The notes beneath the pieces are model-generated. The model searched no databases, had not been told where the DNA came from, and saw only the letters and a list, made by a program, of their open reading frames with translations. From the NCBI RefSeq assembly GCF_029714285.1, contig NZ_CP121662.1, positions 2,170,001 through 2,234,000 on the forward strand: a stretch of 64,000 nt of DNA. Reading direction: 5' to 3'. Source of the stretch: Rhizobium sp. CB3090 (GTDB lineage: Bacteria > Pseudomonadota > Alphaproteobacteria > Rhizobiales > Rhizobiaceae). Shown here in pieces: positions 1-9,427 of the stretch. Numbering within the stretch: the stretch's first letter is position 1; the number at the start of each line of letters is the position of its first letter. Made by a program: the position numbers and the translations under genes.

Positions 1-84
1 ATGGCGCTGACCTTCGCTGCCCGTGCCGAAGGCATGTCGGTACGAGACGTGATCGCAGGGCTGATCAAGCGATCGAGATCGTAA
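1..84 (+). CDS. C-terminal end of a MoxR-family AAA ATPase (partial)
   Basis: The window opens inside a reading frame that runs to a TAA at 82-84; only the last 27 residues are present, ending in a basic helix (LIKRSRS). No ATPase motif is visible. The MoxR assignment rests on context: the next gene is a DUF58 protein followed by BatA/DUF4159-type membrane proteins, and in rhizobia this set is led by a MoxR ATPase, thought to act as a chaperone that matures a partner or metalloenzyme. The true start lies upstream of the window. Confidence 0.5.
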   Translation: MALTFAARAEGMSVRDVIAGLIKRSRS

Positions 85-111
85 CCCAGGATGTCAAGGA
101 GAGTATAGCGC

Positions 112-1032
112 GTGGCATCCATCGGACAGATCGTCAGCCCGACCCCAGGCAATGATGCCCTCTCCCGAGCCCGCAGCCGTGCTGCCCTCGTACCGGATTG
201 CCTTGTCGAAGCCAAGCGCATCGCCAACACCGTGATTGCCGGCTGGCATGGCCGGCGCAAGCGCGGCATCGGCGAAAATTTCTGGCAGTTCCGCCCCTAT
301 ACCGAAGGCGAAAGCCTGTCCCGCATCGACTGGCGCCGCTCGGCTCGTGACGATCATACCTATATCCGCGACCACGAATGGGAAGCGGCTCACACCGTCT
401 GGCTCTGGGCCGACATGTCGCCGTCGATGATGTACAAATCGACCTATGGCCATGTCTCGAAGGAAGGCCGTGCACTGGTGTTGATGCTGGCGCTCGCCGA
501 AATCCTCGCCCGCTCAGGCGAGCGGATCGGCTGCCCCGGTATCATGGAACCGGTCTCCACCCGCAACGCCGCCGAACGGCTGGCGGCCGCCCTGATGCAC
601 ACGCCCCTCGAAGGCGGCCTGCCGCAGACCGCCATGATCCGCGGCTGGAGCGATATCGTGCTGATCGGAGATTTTCTGGATGACGCCGACACCGTCATGG
701 GGCGGATCGGACCGCTGGCCCGCCGCGGATTGCGCGGTCACGTGGTCGAGGTAGCCGATCCGGCCGAAGAGCTGTTCCCCTATAGCGGCCGCACCGAATT
801 CACCGATCCGGAAAATGGCTCGAAGCTTGTGGCAGGCCGAGCGGAAAATCTGCGTGAAGATTATCAACGCGCCTATCTCGCTCGCCGGGAAAATCTCGGC
901 CAATCGCTGCGTCATCTCGGCTGGACCTTCGTGAGCCACCGCACCGACCGGCTGACATCGGAAGCGTTGGTCGCCGTGCATATGTATCTCTCCGGCATGC
1001 CCGCCAAAGCGGCGCTTGGGGGGCAACCATGA
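112..1032 (+). CDS. DUF58 domain protein
   Basis: A 306-residue cytoplasmic protein of the DUF58 family, a vWA-like fold usually coupled to MoxR ATPases. The family signature is clear at about residues 61-81 (RPYTEGESLSRIDWRRSARD), and a MIDAS-like D-x-S-x-S follows at 101-105 (DMSPS) inside a hydrophobic strand. It starts at a GTG at 112; no ATG upstream in frame fits. Its stop overlaps the next start by 4 bases (ATGA), so it is translationally coupled to the membrane protein downstream. The substrate of this MoxR/DUF58 system is unknown; the family is linked to protein complex assembly and envelope stress. Family call is firm, function is not. Confidence 0.88.
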   Translation: MASIGQIVSPTPGNDALSRARSRAALVPDCLVEAKRIANTVIAGWHGRRKRGIGENFWQFRPYTEGESLSRIDWRRSARDDHTYIRDHEWEAAHTVWLWADMSPSMMYKSTYGHVSKEGRALVLMLALAEILARSGERIGCPGIMEPVSTRNAAERLAAALMHTPLEGGLPQTAMIRGWSDIVLIGDFLDDADTVMGRIGPLARRGLRGHVVEVADPAEELFPYSGRTEFTDPENGSKLVAGRAENLREDYQRAYLARRENLGQSLRHLGWTFVSHRTDRLTSEALVAVHMYLSGMPAKAALGGQP

Positions 1033-3854
1033 GCGTGCTCTCCTTCGCCTTCGCTTCTCCGGCTATTCTCGGCGCCTTGCTCCTGCTTCCAGCGATCTGG
1101 TGGCTGCTGCGCCTGACGCCGCCGCATCCGAGGGCGGAAGTCTTTCCGCCGCTGCGTATCCTGGCAAAGATCCTGAAGCGCGAGGAAACGCCGGCGCGGA
1201 GTCCGTGGTGGTTGACGCTGCTTCGTATGGTGCTTGCCACTCTGGTCATCCTCGCCATCGCCAATCCGATGTTCAATCCGCGGAGCAATACGCTGTCGAG
1301 CGGTGGACCGTTGGTGCTGCTCATCGACAATAGCTGGGCGAGTGCTGCCGATTGGGAGCGCCGTGTGCAGACGGCAGATGCGTTGATCGACGACGCCGAC
1401 GCCAAAAGCATACCCGTTTCCATCGCCTTCACCGCGGATCGAAGCAACGACACCACGCCCGGCGCTGCCGCTGCCGCGCGTGACAAGCTGCACGCTGCCA
1501 ATGCAAGGCCGCTGGTGCCGGATCGCCAGCGTGCCGCCCAGTCCATCAAGGCCGCTTTGAATGGCACCAAGCCGGGCACGATCGCCTTCCTTTCCGACGG
1601 CGCCGAAAGCCGTGACAAGGACGATATCGTCAACCTGCTTGCCGCGTTGGAGCCCAGCGATTTGCGATTGATCGAAAGCGATGGCAACGAGGTGCTGGCA
1701 ATTACGGGCGCCACCAACGCCGCCGACAACATGACCGTCACCGCGACGCGGCTGAACGGCAGCAGCCCGCTCCGGTTGGGGCTCAGCGCGCTGGACAATC
1801 AAGGACGGCCGATCGCGGCAGGCTCGTTGAATTTCGCCGGCGGCCAGACGGTCGCGACCGGCACCATCGCCGCCCCCTTCGAAATGCGCAATGATTTCGC
1901 CCGCATCAGCATCGACCGCCATGCGAGCGCAGGCGCCGTGCATCTGCTCGACGACGGTTTCAAGCGCCGCCGCGTGGGATTGCTGTCTGGGCAAGCCGCC
2001 GACGAATTCCAGCCAATCCTGTCGCCGCTCTATTACATCCAGCGTGCCTTGCAGCCCTATGCCGATCTGGTCCAGCCGAACAGCGCGGATCTGGCGAAGT
2101 CGATCCCCGAGCTGCTCGCCGGCAATCCCTCCGTCATCATCATGGCCGATGTCGGCCGCCTACCGCAGGAAAGCTACGCGCCGTTGCAGCGATGGATCCA
2201 GAACGGCGGTACATTGGTGCGCTTTGCAGGACCGCGCCTTGCAGCCGCTCCCGCTGACGATCCGCTGGTGCCGGTGACCTTGCGCCAGGGCGAGCGCACC
2301 TTCGGCGGCGCGCTCTCCTGGGCCGAGCCACAGCCGCTTGCCGATTTCCCCTCCTTCGGTCCCTTCGCCGGCATGCCGAAGCCGACCAACGTCCTCATCA
2401 AGCGGCAGGTGCTGGCCGAGCCGACACCGGATCTTGCCGAACGCACCTGGGCAAGCCTTGCCGATGGTACGCCGTTGGTGACCGAAAAGCAGATGCAGGC
2501 CGGTCGCATCGTCCTCTTCCATGTCAGTGCCGAACCTGAATGGTCCGATCTGCCGATCTCGGGCGACTTCGTCGAGATGCTACGCCGTATCGTACAGCTT
2601 TCGCGCTCCGGCGGCGTCAAATCGACCGAAAGCGTCGCGAAGACCAGCGAAGCCCTGCCGCCATTCCGGCTGCTGACCGCCAAGGGCGTGCTGACGAGCG
2701 AGACCGGCAATGCCCGCCCGCTCAATCCGAACAACAAAGGCGCGATCGCGGCCAATTTCGACAACCCGCCCGGCCTCTACGGATCGGAGGAAGGCTTTAC
2801 CGCCCTCAACGTCCTGCCCGATGGCGCAGAACTCAAGCCGCTGGATGCTTCCGGCGCGAGCTTATCCGTGACGCGTGAAGGGCTGATCGGCGGTGAAGCT
2901 TGGTCAGCCAAGCCGATCCTCTTCACCATTGCCTTCCTGGTGCTTCTGGCAGACAGCCTGATCGTGCTCTTCATGAACGGTGCCTTCCCGCGCCTCAGAA
3001 GATCGACGAAGATGATCGCCGGCGGTGCCGCGGTGCTGTTGCTCGCAATCTCGGTCGCCGCCTTCCTGCATCCGACAAATTCCTGGGCCGACGATTCCAA
3101 ACCCGGTGACGACACTGCCTATTCTCGCCTCGACAAGACCCATCTTGCCTATGTCGTTACCGGCGAATCCGATGTCGATCATATTTCCGAGCGTGGGCTT
3201 GCCGGCCTCTCTGATTTCCTCACCTACCGCACGACGCTGGAACCGGGACCGCCTGTCGGCCTGGATCTCGTCAAAGACGAACTCGCCTTCTATCCCATCA
3301 TTTATTGGCCGATTTCCGCCACCGCGCCGATGCCGTCCACCGACGCCATCAACCGCATCGATGCCTATATGCGCAATGGTGGCACCGTGCTGTTCGATAC
3401 CCGCGACGCGATCGACACGATGGGCGACAACACCACGCCGAGCCCGAACGGTCAGCGGCTGCAGGCAATCCTCGCCAATCTCGACATTCCAGCGCTGGAG
3501 CCGGTGCCGGCCGGTCACGTGCTCACCAAATCATTTTACCTGCTGTCCAGCTTTCCCGGCCGCTATGCCGACAGCCCGCTCTGGATCGAGGCGCGGCAGG
3601 ATACGCGCGGCGACGGCCACGCGGTCACCTCGTCGGACGGGGTGACACCGATCATGATCACCGGCAACGACTTCGCCGGCGCCTGGGCGACCGATGACAA
3701 CGGCTCTCCGCTGCTGCCGACGGTGCCGCCGGATGAGACACAGCGCGAATATGCCTACCGCACGGGCGTCAACATCATGATGTACATGCTGACCGGCAAC
3801 TATAAGTCCGATCAGGTGCATATCCCGGACATTCTGGAACGGTTGGGGCAATAA
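1029..3854 (+). CDS. BatA/DUF4159 domain membrane protein
   Basis: A 941-residue membrane protein. The N-terminus matches the BatA-type double-transmembrane domain: hydrophobic helix at about 5-27, a PHPRAEVFPPLRIL linker, then a second helix near 62-82. A vWA-like strand follows (LVLLIDNSW, about 96-104). Two further hydrophobic segments lie around residues 633-690, and after them comes a DUF4159-type domain (from HLAYVVTGE, about 708, to the end). It overlaps the DUF58 gene by 4 bases and precedes the next gene by 1 base. The order MoxR, DUF58, BatA-like, second membrane protein suggests a membrane-anchored assembly partner for the ATPase. The biochemical role is not known. Confidence 0.85.
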   Translation: MSVLSFAFASPAILGALLLLPAIWWLLRLTPPHPRAEVFPPLRILAKILKREETPARSPWWLTLLRMVLATLVILAIANPMFNPRSNTLSSGGPLVLLIDNSWASAADWERRVQTADALIDDADAKSIPVSIAFTADRSNDTTPGAAAAARDKLHAANARPLVPDRQRAAQSIKAALNGTKPGTIAFLSDGAESRDKDDIVNLLAALEPSDLRLIESDGNEVLAITGATNAADNMTVTATRLNGSSPLRLGLSALDNQGRPIAAGSLNFAGGQTVATGTIAAPFEMRNDFARISIDRHASAGAVHLLDDGFKRRRVGLLSGQAADEFQPILSPLYYIQRALQPYADLVQPNSADLAKSIPELLAGNPSVIIMADVGRLPQESYAPLQRWIQNGGTLVRFAGPRLAAAPADDPLVPVTLRQGERTFGGALSWAEPQPLADFPSFGPFAGMPKPTNVLIKRQVLAEPTPDLAERTWASLADGTPLVTEKQMQAGRIVLFHVSAEPEWSDLPISGDFVEMLRRIVQLSRSGGVKSTESVAKTSEALPPFRLLTAKGVLTSETGNARPLNPNNKGAIAANFDNPPGLYGSEEGFTALNVLPDGAELKPLDASGASLSVTREGLIGGEAWSAKPILFTIAFLVLLADSLIVLFMNGAFPRLRRSTKMIAGGAAVLLLAISVAAFLHPTNSWADDSKPGDDTAYSRLDKTHLAYVVTGESDVDHISERGLAGLSDFLTYRTTLEPGPPVGLDLVKDELAFYPIIYWPISATAPMPSTDAINRIDAYMRNGGTVLFDTRDAIDTMGDNTTPSPNGQRLQAILANLDIPALEPVPAGHVLTKSFYLLSSFPGRYADSPLWIEARQDTRGDGHAVTSSDGVTPIMITGNDFAGAWATDDNGSPLLPTVPPDETQREYAYRTGVNIMMYMLTGNYKSDQVHIPDILERLGQ

Positions 3855-3855
3855 G

Positions 3856-5931
3856 ATGAATATCGGTTTCGCCCCCTTCCTGCCCTGGCCCATTCTCGCC
3901 GCCCTTGCGGTGCTGACGCTCGGCATCGCCGCGCTCGCGATCTACCGGCGCATGCGCGGCAGTTGGATCCGCGCGCTGGCGGCATTCGCCCTGCTTGCCG
4001 CCCTTGCCAATCCCGTCTTGATGCAGGAGGACCGCGACCAGCTCTCCACCATCGTCCCGGTCATCGTGGATCGCAGTCCGAGCCAGGAGACACCGGAGCG
4101 CATCAAGATGACTGACGATGCGCTGGCCGCACTAAAGGACCGTCTGGCGCAATTCCCGCGGATCGAGCCGCGGATCGTCGAAGTGCGCGAACCCGCCGAA
4201 TCCGAGTCGCCTTCGACACGGCTCTTCGCGGCGCTCTCCTCGGCGACCGCCGATGTGCCACCCGCCCGTGTCGGCGGTGCGATCTTCCTGACTGACGGTC
4301 AGATCCACGATATTCCCGGCGTCAACCAGCCACTCGGCTTCGATGCACCGATCCACGGGCTGATCACCGGCAAGCCGGACGAATTCGACCGGCGCATCGA
4401 GGTGGTGCGCGCGCCTCGCTTCGGCATCGTCAACGACGAAGACGTGCAAGTCGTATTGCGTGTCGTGGACGACGGCAAAAGTCCGGGCGGCACGGCGGCC
4501 GTGACCGTGAGAATGAACGGCGACGAGATCGCCACCCTGCAGGCCGCGCCCGGCCAGGATACGCCCTTCAGCTTCAAGGTACCCCACGCCGGCAACAATG
4601 TCCTTGAATTCGCAGTCGCCGAGGTGCCGGGCGAGGTCACGCCGATCAATAATCGCACCGTTCAGTTGATCGAGGGCATTCGCAAGAACATGCGCGTGCT
4701 GCTCGTCTCCGGGGAACCGCACGCGGGTGAGCGCGCCTGGCGCAATCTCCTGAAATCAGATGCTGCCGTCGACCTCGTTCATTTTACCATTCTGCGTCCG
4801 CCGGATAAGCAGGATGGTACGCCGATCAACGAGTTATCGCTGATTGCTTTCCCGACGCGTGAACTCTTCGTCGACAAGATCAGTTCTTTCGACCTGATCA
4901 TCTTCGACCGTTACCAAGACCGCCCCAACGTCCTGCCGACGATCTATTACGATTACATGGCCCAATATGTCGAAAACGGTGGCGCGTTGCTGGTGGCTGC
5001 CGGTCCCGAACATGCGACGGGCAACTCGATCGCGTTGACACCACTGTCCTCCGTGCTCCCGGCCGAACCGACCGGCCAGATGATCGAGAAGCCCTTCTAT
5101 CCGCGCCTGTCAGAACAGGGCCGCAAGCACCCGGTCACGCGCGGGCTGGATGGATCGGATACCGAGCCGCCGCATTGGGGGCGCTGGTTCCGCAGCGTCG
5201 ATGTCGAGAAGCCGCAGGGCCAGACCGTGATGGTCGGCGCCGACAACCATCCCCTGCTGGTTCTGAACCGCGTCGGCCAGGGCCGGGTCGCCATGCTGCT
5301 CTCAGATCAAGGCTGGCTCTGGGCACGCGGCTACGAAGGCGGCGGACCGCATGTGTCGCTTTATCGCCGCATCGCCCATTGGCTGCTGAAGGAACCCGCT
5401 CTCGAGGAAGAGGCGCTGACGGCCCACGCTTCCGGCCGTACGCTGGAAGTCACTCGCCAGACGATCGGCGACGATCCCGGCCCCGCCACCGTCAAAGCAC
5501 CTTCCGGCAAGACGCAGACCATCCAGTTGAAACAGGCGCAGCCAGGTCTCTACCAGGCCCAAAAGCACATGGATGAAATCGGCCTCTACCAGATCACCAG
5601 TGGCAATCTCTCGACGCTGGTGCATGTCGGCGCCGTCGACGCGCCGGAATTCAAGGCGATGATTTCGACCACGGAAACGCTGAAGCCCTTGGCGGAAAAA
5701 ACCAAGGGACTTGTCACCCGTGTCGCGAGCTCCGGCGGCGGCGTCACGGTTCCGCCGATTCTGCCGGTGCGCGGTGCCGTTCGCATCGCCGACAACCAAC
5801 GCCTGACCATCCGTATGACGGACGAAACCGTCTTGAAGGGCGTCAATAACCTGCCGCTCTTTGCAGGCTTCGCCGGTCTTGCTGCCCTCCTCTTCGCCTT
5901 CTCCGCCATGTGGTGGCGTGAAGGACGGTGA
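3856..5931 (+). CDS. large membrane protein, partner of the DUF4159 protein
   Basis: A 691-residue protein with two hydrophobic helices at the N-terminus (about 10-27 and 36-52), a long extracytoplasmic or cytoplasmic middle region, and a single C-terminal helix (about 668-686) ending in WWREGR. The central part looks like the glutamine-amidotransferase-like fold found in this protein group, with a vWA-like strand at about 60-68 (VPVIVDRSP). It starts one base after the DUF4159 gene and is clearly the last structural gene of the MoxR-linked operon. No catalytic residue can be named. Homologues in rhizobia are annotated only as membrane or hypothetical proteins. Confidence 0.8.
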   Translation: MNIGFAPFLPWPILAALAVLTLGIAALAIYRRMRGSWIRALAAFALLAALANPVLMQEDRDQLSTIVPVIVDRSPSQETPERIKMTDDALAALKDRLAQFPRIEPRIVEVREPAESESPSTRLFAALSSATADVPPARVGGAIFLTDGQIHDIPGVNQPLGFDAPIHGLITGKPDEFDRRIEVVRAPRFGIVNDEDVQVVLRVVDDGKSPGGTAAVTVRMNGDEIATLQAAPGQDTPFSFKVPHAGNNVLEFAVAEVPGEVTPINNRTVQLIEGIRKNMRVLLVSGEPHAGERAWRNLLKSDAAVDLVHFTILRPPDKQDGTPINELSLIAFPTRELFVDKISSFDLIIFDRYQDRPNVLPTIYYDYMAQYVENGGALLVAAGPEHATGNSIALTPLSSVLPAEPTGQMIEKPFYPRLSEQGRKHPVTRGLDGSDTEPPHWGRWFRSVDVEKPQGQTVMVGADNHPLLVLNRVGQGRVAMLLSDQGWLWARGYEGGGPHVSLYRRIAHWLLKEPALEEEALTAHASGRTLEVTRQTIGDDPGPATVKAPSGKTQTIQLKQAQPGLYQAQKHMDEIGLYQITSGNLSTLVHVGAVDAPEFKAMISTTETLKPLAEKTKGLVTRVASSGGGVTVPPILPVRGAVRIADNQRLTIRMTDETVLKGVNNLPLFAGFAGLAALLFAFSAMWWREGR

Positions 5932-5933
5932 AT

Positions 5934-6362
5934 ATGATGCCGCAACTCGATGTGACCGATGCCCCGTCAGAAAGCGAACTCGCGGCGATCGGCCAAGGAT
6001 TGACGGCCTTCAACACCGCTGATGTCGGTCCTTCCGAGCGCCGCTCGCTCGCTGTTCTGATCCGCGACGAAAGCGGCAAGACCATAGGCGGCATTTCGGG
6101 CTACACGGCCTGGGGCTGGCTGTTCACGGCATGGCTCTTCGTGCCGGAAACGCTGCGCGGCCAGGGCATGGCGGGAAAGCTGCTGGATGCAGCGGAGACG
6201 GAAGCGATCATGCGTGGCTGCCAAGGCGCCTGGATCGACACCTTCAATCCGCAGGCGCTGCGCGCCTATCAGCGGCAGGGCTATACCATCTTCGGCGAGC
6301 TGCCGGACTTTCCCAGCGGCCGCAGCCGCTACTTTCTGCAGAAAAAACTATCGCCCCGCTGA
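5934..6362 (+). CDS. GNAT family N-acetyltransferase
   Basis: A 142-residue GNAT acetyltransferase. The acetyl-CoA binding motif A is visible as RGQGMAGKLLDAAE, with the usual downstream motif B region (FNPQALRAYQRQGYTIFGEL), where a helix ends in the alpha4-beta7 'GY' turn. I chose the ATG at 5934 because AAGGA at 5921-5925 lies 8 bases upstream; a GTG at 5928 overlapping the previous stop is too close to that site. The acyl acceptor cannot be predicted. It may be co-transcribed with the membrane operon, although its function looks unrelated. Confidence 0.85.
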   Translation: MMPQLDVTDAPSESELAAIGQGLTAFNTADVGPSERRSLAVLIRDESGKTIGGISGYTAWGWLFTAWLFVPETLRGQGMAGKLLDAAETEAIMRGCQGAWIDTFNPQALRAYQRQGYTIFGELPDFPSGRSRYFLQKKLSPR

Positions 6363-6379
6363 TGGAAACGGGGCGATAG
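6342..6379 (-). terminator. Rho-independent terminator of phoX
   Basis: An 11-bp perfect stem (6348-6358 with 6369-6379, GC-rich core CGCCCCG) with a 10-base loop. Read on the minus strand it is followed by TTTTTTC (6347-6341), as expected for termination of the phoX transcript, which ends at 6394. The hairpin overlaps the end of the convergent GNAT gene. Confidence 0.8.
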
Positions 6380-6393
6380 CCTGCTGCCAAACC

Positions 6394-8385
6394 TTACACA
6401 GCGATCTTGCCGCCGCCGGTCTTCGTGATAACCACCACTGCAGGCCGGACCGGCATGTCCGGCTTGAAATCCGGCCAGCGGGTCGACAGGTCCTCATAAT
6501 AGGACGGACGGCCGTGTCCGGACCAGTCATCGCCGCCGTCGCCGGGATGCTGTACGGCGACGAAGGCCGTCCGATCATCGGGAAGGAACAGCGGGCCGCA
6601 AAGCTCGGCGCCGACCGGCACGCGATAGAACAATTTCGATGTCGCCCGCGCCGCGCCTTCCGTATCGACGGCCCAGAGGCCATCGGTGCGGCCGGTCGCC
6701 TTGTTATTGTTGCCATCGGTTGCCACCCAGAGGCGGCCGGCAGCATCGATCGAACAGTTGTCCGGCATGCCGAACCAACCGTTCTTCGTGGTGTCCGTCG
6801 AAAAGGACGCGCCGACATCGGCGACGGAAGGATCGCCGCATTTCAGCAGCACTTCCCACTTGCCTGATGTCGCCGAAAACACGCCGTCATCCTCGCTGAT
6901 CTCGATGATATGGCCGAAGGCATTATCGGCGCGCGGATTGGCGCTGTCGATCTGCTCCGGCTTGCGCTTGGTGTTGTTGGTCAGCATGACATAGACCTTG
7001 CCGTTCACGGCATTGGGCTCGATGTCTTCCGGCCGGTCCATCTTGGTTGCGCCGAGCAGGTCTGCGGCGCGACGTGTTTCGATCAGGACATCGGCCTGGC
7101 TGGCAAACCCGTTTTCCGCCGTCAGCGGGCCTTGGCCGAAGGTCAGCGGCAGCCATTTCAGCGTACCATCCGCCGAAAACTTGGCGACATAAAGCGTGCC
7201 ATCGTCGAGCAGATCGAGATTGGCGGCGCGGTCGGCCGCATTATAAGTACCCGCGGTCACGAACTTGTAGACATAGTCGAAGCGCTCGTCGTCGCCGAGA
7301 TAGAGAACAACGCGGCCATCCTTGGAGACGATATTGGCTGCACCCTCATGCTTGACGCGGCCGAGCGCGGTGCGTTTCTTCGGCACCGACTGCGGATCAA
7401 GGGCATCGACTTCCACGATCCAGCCATAACGGTTCGGCTCGTTCGGCTCCTTGGAAAGATCGAAGCGATCGTAGAAATTCGCCCACTCATAAGCGCCTTC
7501 CGGCACGCCGTAACGCTTGTAGTTGGCCGCTTCCTTATGGCCTTCCGGCAGCTTGCCGGAGAAATAGCCATGGAAGTTTTCCTCAGCCATGATGTAGGTG
7601 CCCCATGGCGTGACGCCGCCGGCGCAATTGTTCATCGTGCCAATCACCTTCGTGCCCGTCGCGTCGGCCGACGTCTTCAGCCGGTCGTGCCCGGCCGCGG
7701 GGCCGGTCAACTGCATCTCCGTCGTTGCCGTGATGCGGCGGTTATATTGGCCATCCGGCACGATCTGCCATTTGCCGTCGACCTTTCGGATCTCGACGAT
7801 CGTACCGCCATGCGCCGCCATTTCGACGTCGACCTGCGCCTGGCTGAGCGGCGCCTGCCTGATCTTGCCATCAGCGATGGTCACCAAACCCGGAAACATC
7901 AGATGCGGGTTGGTATATTCGTGATTGACGACCAGCAGGCCGTGCTCGGACGAACCGTTCAGCGGGATATAGCCGACATAATCATTGTTGTAGCCGAACT
8001 GTCGGCGCTGGGCCTCGGCCGTCTGGTTCTTGGGATCGAAGGCAGGCGAATCGGCAAAGAGCGCGTCGCCCCAGCGCAGCAGCACGCTAGCGTCATAACC
8101 TTCGGCGACATGGTGATCGGCATCAACGCCGGCTTCGACCTCCTTGAACGCGAAAGCCGTACCACCGGCGGCCCGTGCCTTTTCCGCACTCAGCAAAGCG
8201 AGCGGCCCCACCGTCGCAGTGATTGCGGAAACGGCGAGCGTCCCCTGCAGGAAGCCACGGCGGGAAAAGCGACGTCCGATGATTTCCCCCATCGTCGGAT
8301 TGCCGGTGCCATTGCGCCCCTCGCCATCAGCCTCTTCCAGTTGGCTTGTCGGGAATATGTCTTTTTGCGTGAGATTTCCAGTCAT
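6394..8385 (-). CDS. phoX: PhoX-type alkaline phosphatase (DUF839), Tat-exported
   Basis: A 663-residue PhoX family phosphatase, a calcium- and iron-dependent periplasmic enzyme that releases phosphate from organic phosphoesters. A twin-arginine signal is visible at about residues 38-72: RRFSRRGFLQ, then a hydrophobic stretch and an Ala-x-Ala region, indicating export of the folded enzyme through Tat. Family blocks include the VNHEYTNP region near residue 155 and GTYIMAEENFHGYF near residue 265. Regulation by PhoB is supported by a PHO box 64 bases upstream of the start, and the gene has its own terminator, so it is probably monocistronic. The length matches rhizobial PhoX. Confidence 0.9.
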   Translation of the reverse strand: MTGNLTQKDIFPTSQLEEADGEGRNGTGNPTMGEIIGRRFSRRGFLQGTLAVSAITATVGPLALLSAEKARAAGGTAFAFKEVEAGVDADHHVAEGYDASVLLRWGDALFADSPAFDPKNQTAEAQRRQFGYNNDYVGYIPLNGSSEHGLLVVNHEYTNPHLMFPGLVTIADGKIRQAPLSQAQVDVEMAAHGGTIVEIRKVDGKWQIVPDGQYNRRITATTEMQLTGPAAGHDRLKTSADATGTKVIGTMNNCAGGVTPWGTYIMAEENFHGYFSGKLPEGHKEAANYKRYGVPEGAYEWANFYDRFDLSKEPNEPNRYGWIVEVDALDPQSVPKKRTALGRVKHEGAANIVSKDGRVVLYLGDDERFDYVYKFVTAGTYNAADRAANLDLLDDGTLYVAKFSADGTLKWLPLTFGQGPLTAENGFASQADVLIETRRAADLLGATKMDRPEDIEPNAVNGKVYVMLTNNTKRKPEQIDSANPRADNAFGHIIEISEDDGVFSATSGKWEVLLKCGDPSVADVGASFSTDTTKNGWFGMPDNCSIDAAGRLWVATDGNNNKATGRTDGLWAVDTEGAARATSKLFYRVPVGAELCGPLFLPDDRTAFVAVQHPGDGGDDWSGHGRPSYYEDLSTRWPDFKPDMPVRPAVVVITKTGGGKIAV

Positions 8386-8448
8386 TGCACTACCCCCAAG
8401 TTTAGCAGCAATCCTAATTTAGAACCGATGAAACTCTAGGTTTGCCAT

Positions 8449-8466
8449 ATGACAGGTAGATGAAAA
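8449..8466 (-). promoter_or_regulatory. PHO box upstream of phoX
   Basis: On the minus strand the sequence reads TTTTCAT-CTAC-CTGTCAT. This is two 7-base half sites separated by 4 bases, matching the PhoB consensus (C/T)TGTCAT-N4-(C/T)TGTCAT with one mismatch in the first half and none in the second. It lies 64-81 bases upstream of the phoX start, consistent with phosphate-starvation control. Confidence 0.8.
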
Positions 8467-8526
8467 AATGCCCCACGCGGGTAGCGCGCGGGCACCGCGC
8501 TACCCTGCCTGTGGAAATCGTTGTGA

Positions 8527-9099
8527 CTAGACCGCGATTGCCCTCAGCGGCAGATCTTCGTCGTCATTCTCCTCATCGGAGACAACATCCGGGATGTCTG
8601 CCTCACGCCAGGCGATCGTGCCGGTGAGCCGCGCATGCGTATCGGCGGCGATCGGCACGACGAGCACCCTATTGGGATCGACCGGCCCCGGAAAGGCGAG
8701 CGCGTTATAAGCGACCTTCTCGAAACCGAGCGGACCGTAGTAAGGCGGATCGCCGACCAGGATCACCGCTTCCGACCCCTTGCGCTTGGCGGCTTCGACA
8801 GCGATCCGCACGAGCTCGCGGCCGATACCCTGGTTCTTGTGCGAGGGCCGCACGGCGAGCGGTCCCAGCAGATGCCCTTTGACAGAACCGGCCAGCACCG
8901 GCGTCATCCGGACGGAGGCGATCGTCTCGCCATCGTCGGCGCAGATGAAGGAGAGTGAGCGATCATGCGGCCCCTGCTCGCGAATCCGCGCTGCGGCGCG
9001 GGTGAACCGGCCGGGACCGAATGCTTCTTCGTTGATGATTTCGATGACAGCGTCATGCGACGCGTCCTCAGTGAGGTAGACCAGTTCGTGCTTGTGCAT
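8527..9099 (-). CDS. GNAT family N-acetyltransferase
   Basis: A 190-residue GNAT protein of the YhbS type. The start at 9099 (MHKHELVYL) is chosen because the family begins here; an in-frame ATG at 9204 would add 35 residues unlike the family. Motif A is seen as PSHKNQGIGRELVRIAVEAAKRKG, followed by VILVGDPPYYGPLGFEKV, typical of YhbS-like enzymes. The C-terminus is acidic (SDEENDDEDL). The substrate is unknown. The gene stands alone between phoX and a divergent reductase gene. Confidence 0.82.
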   Translation of the reverse strand: MHKHELVYLTEDASHDAVIEIINEEAFGPGRFTRAAARIREQGPHDRSLSFICADDGETIASVRMTPVLAGSVKGHLLGPLAVRPSHKNQGIGRELVRIAVEAAKRKGSEAVILVGDPPYYGPLGFEKVAYNALAFPGPVDPNRVLVVPIAADTHARLTGTIAWREADIPDVVSDEENDDEDLPLRAIAV

Positions 9100-9284
9100 T
9101 AGACCAAAGAAACCAGATAGACATACGGGATGGTTCTCGAAAACGCTTGTCGAGCGTTCGGGATCATCGGCGTCGTCGCAGGCTTCTGATTGCTTCCATG
9201 GCAAGTGGTCCTCAAATTATGACAAGCCCGATAGCAGGAAATGCGCGGCTCGTCCAATGCAAAATGCGAGTGGCGCTTATTGAG

Positions 9285-9328
9285 GCATGATCTTATCCGA
9301 AACCGCCTCGCACTTTTCGGGATCATGT
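9285..9328. repeat. short palindromic intergenic repeat
   Basis: A 44-base imperfect palindrome bounded by GCATGATC and GATCATGT, with the inner text TTATCCGAAA and CACTTTTCGG, in the 328-base gap between two divergent genes (9100-9427). The pattern resembles the short palindromic intergenic elements common in Rhizobiaceae genomes. The rest of the gap shows no other gene; the promoter of the downstream reductase must lie within it or in 9329-9420. Confidence 0.5.
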
Positions 9329-9427
9329 CTGTGACGCACTGTTCATCGTTTGCCGTCTCGAAATTCCGCGGGCATACCGTATTTTCCAGATCAAGTTCTT
9401 CGACAGGATCTCCGAAAGGATAGAGCA

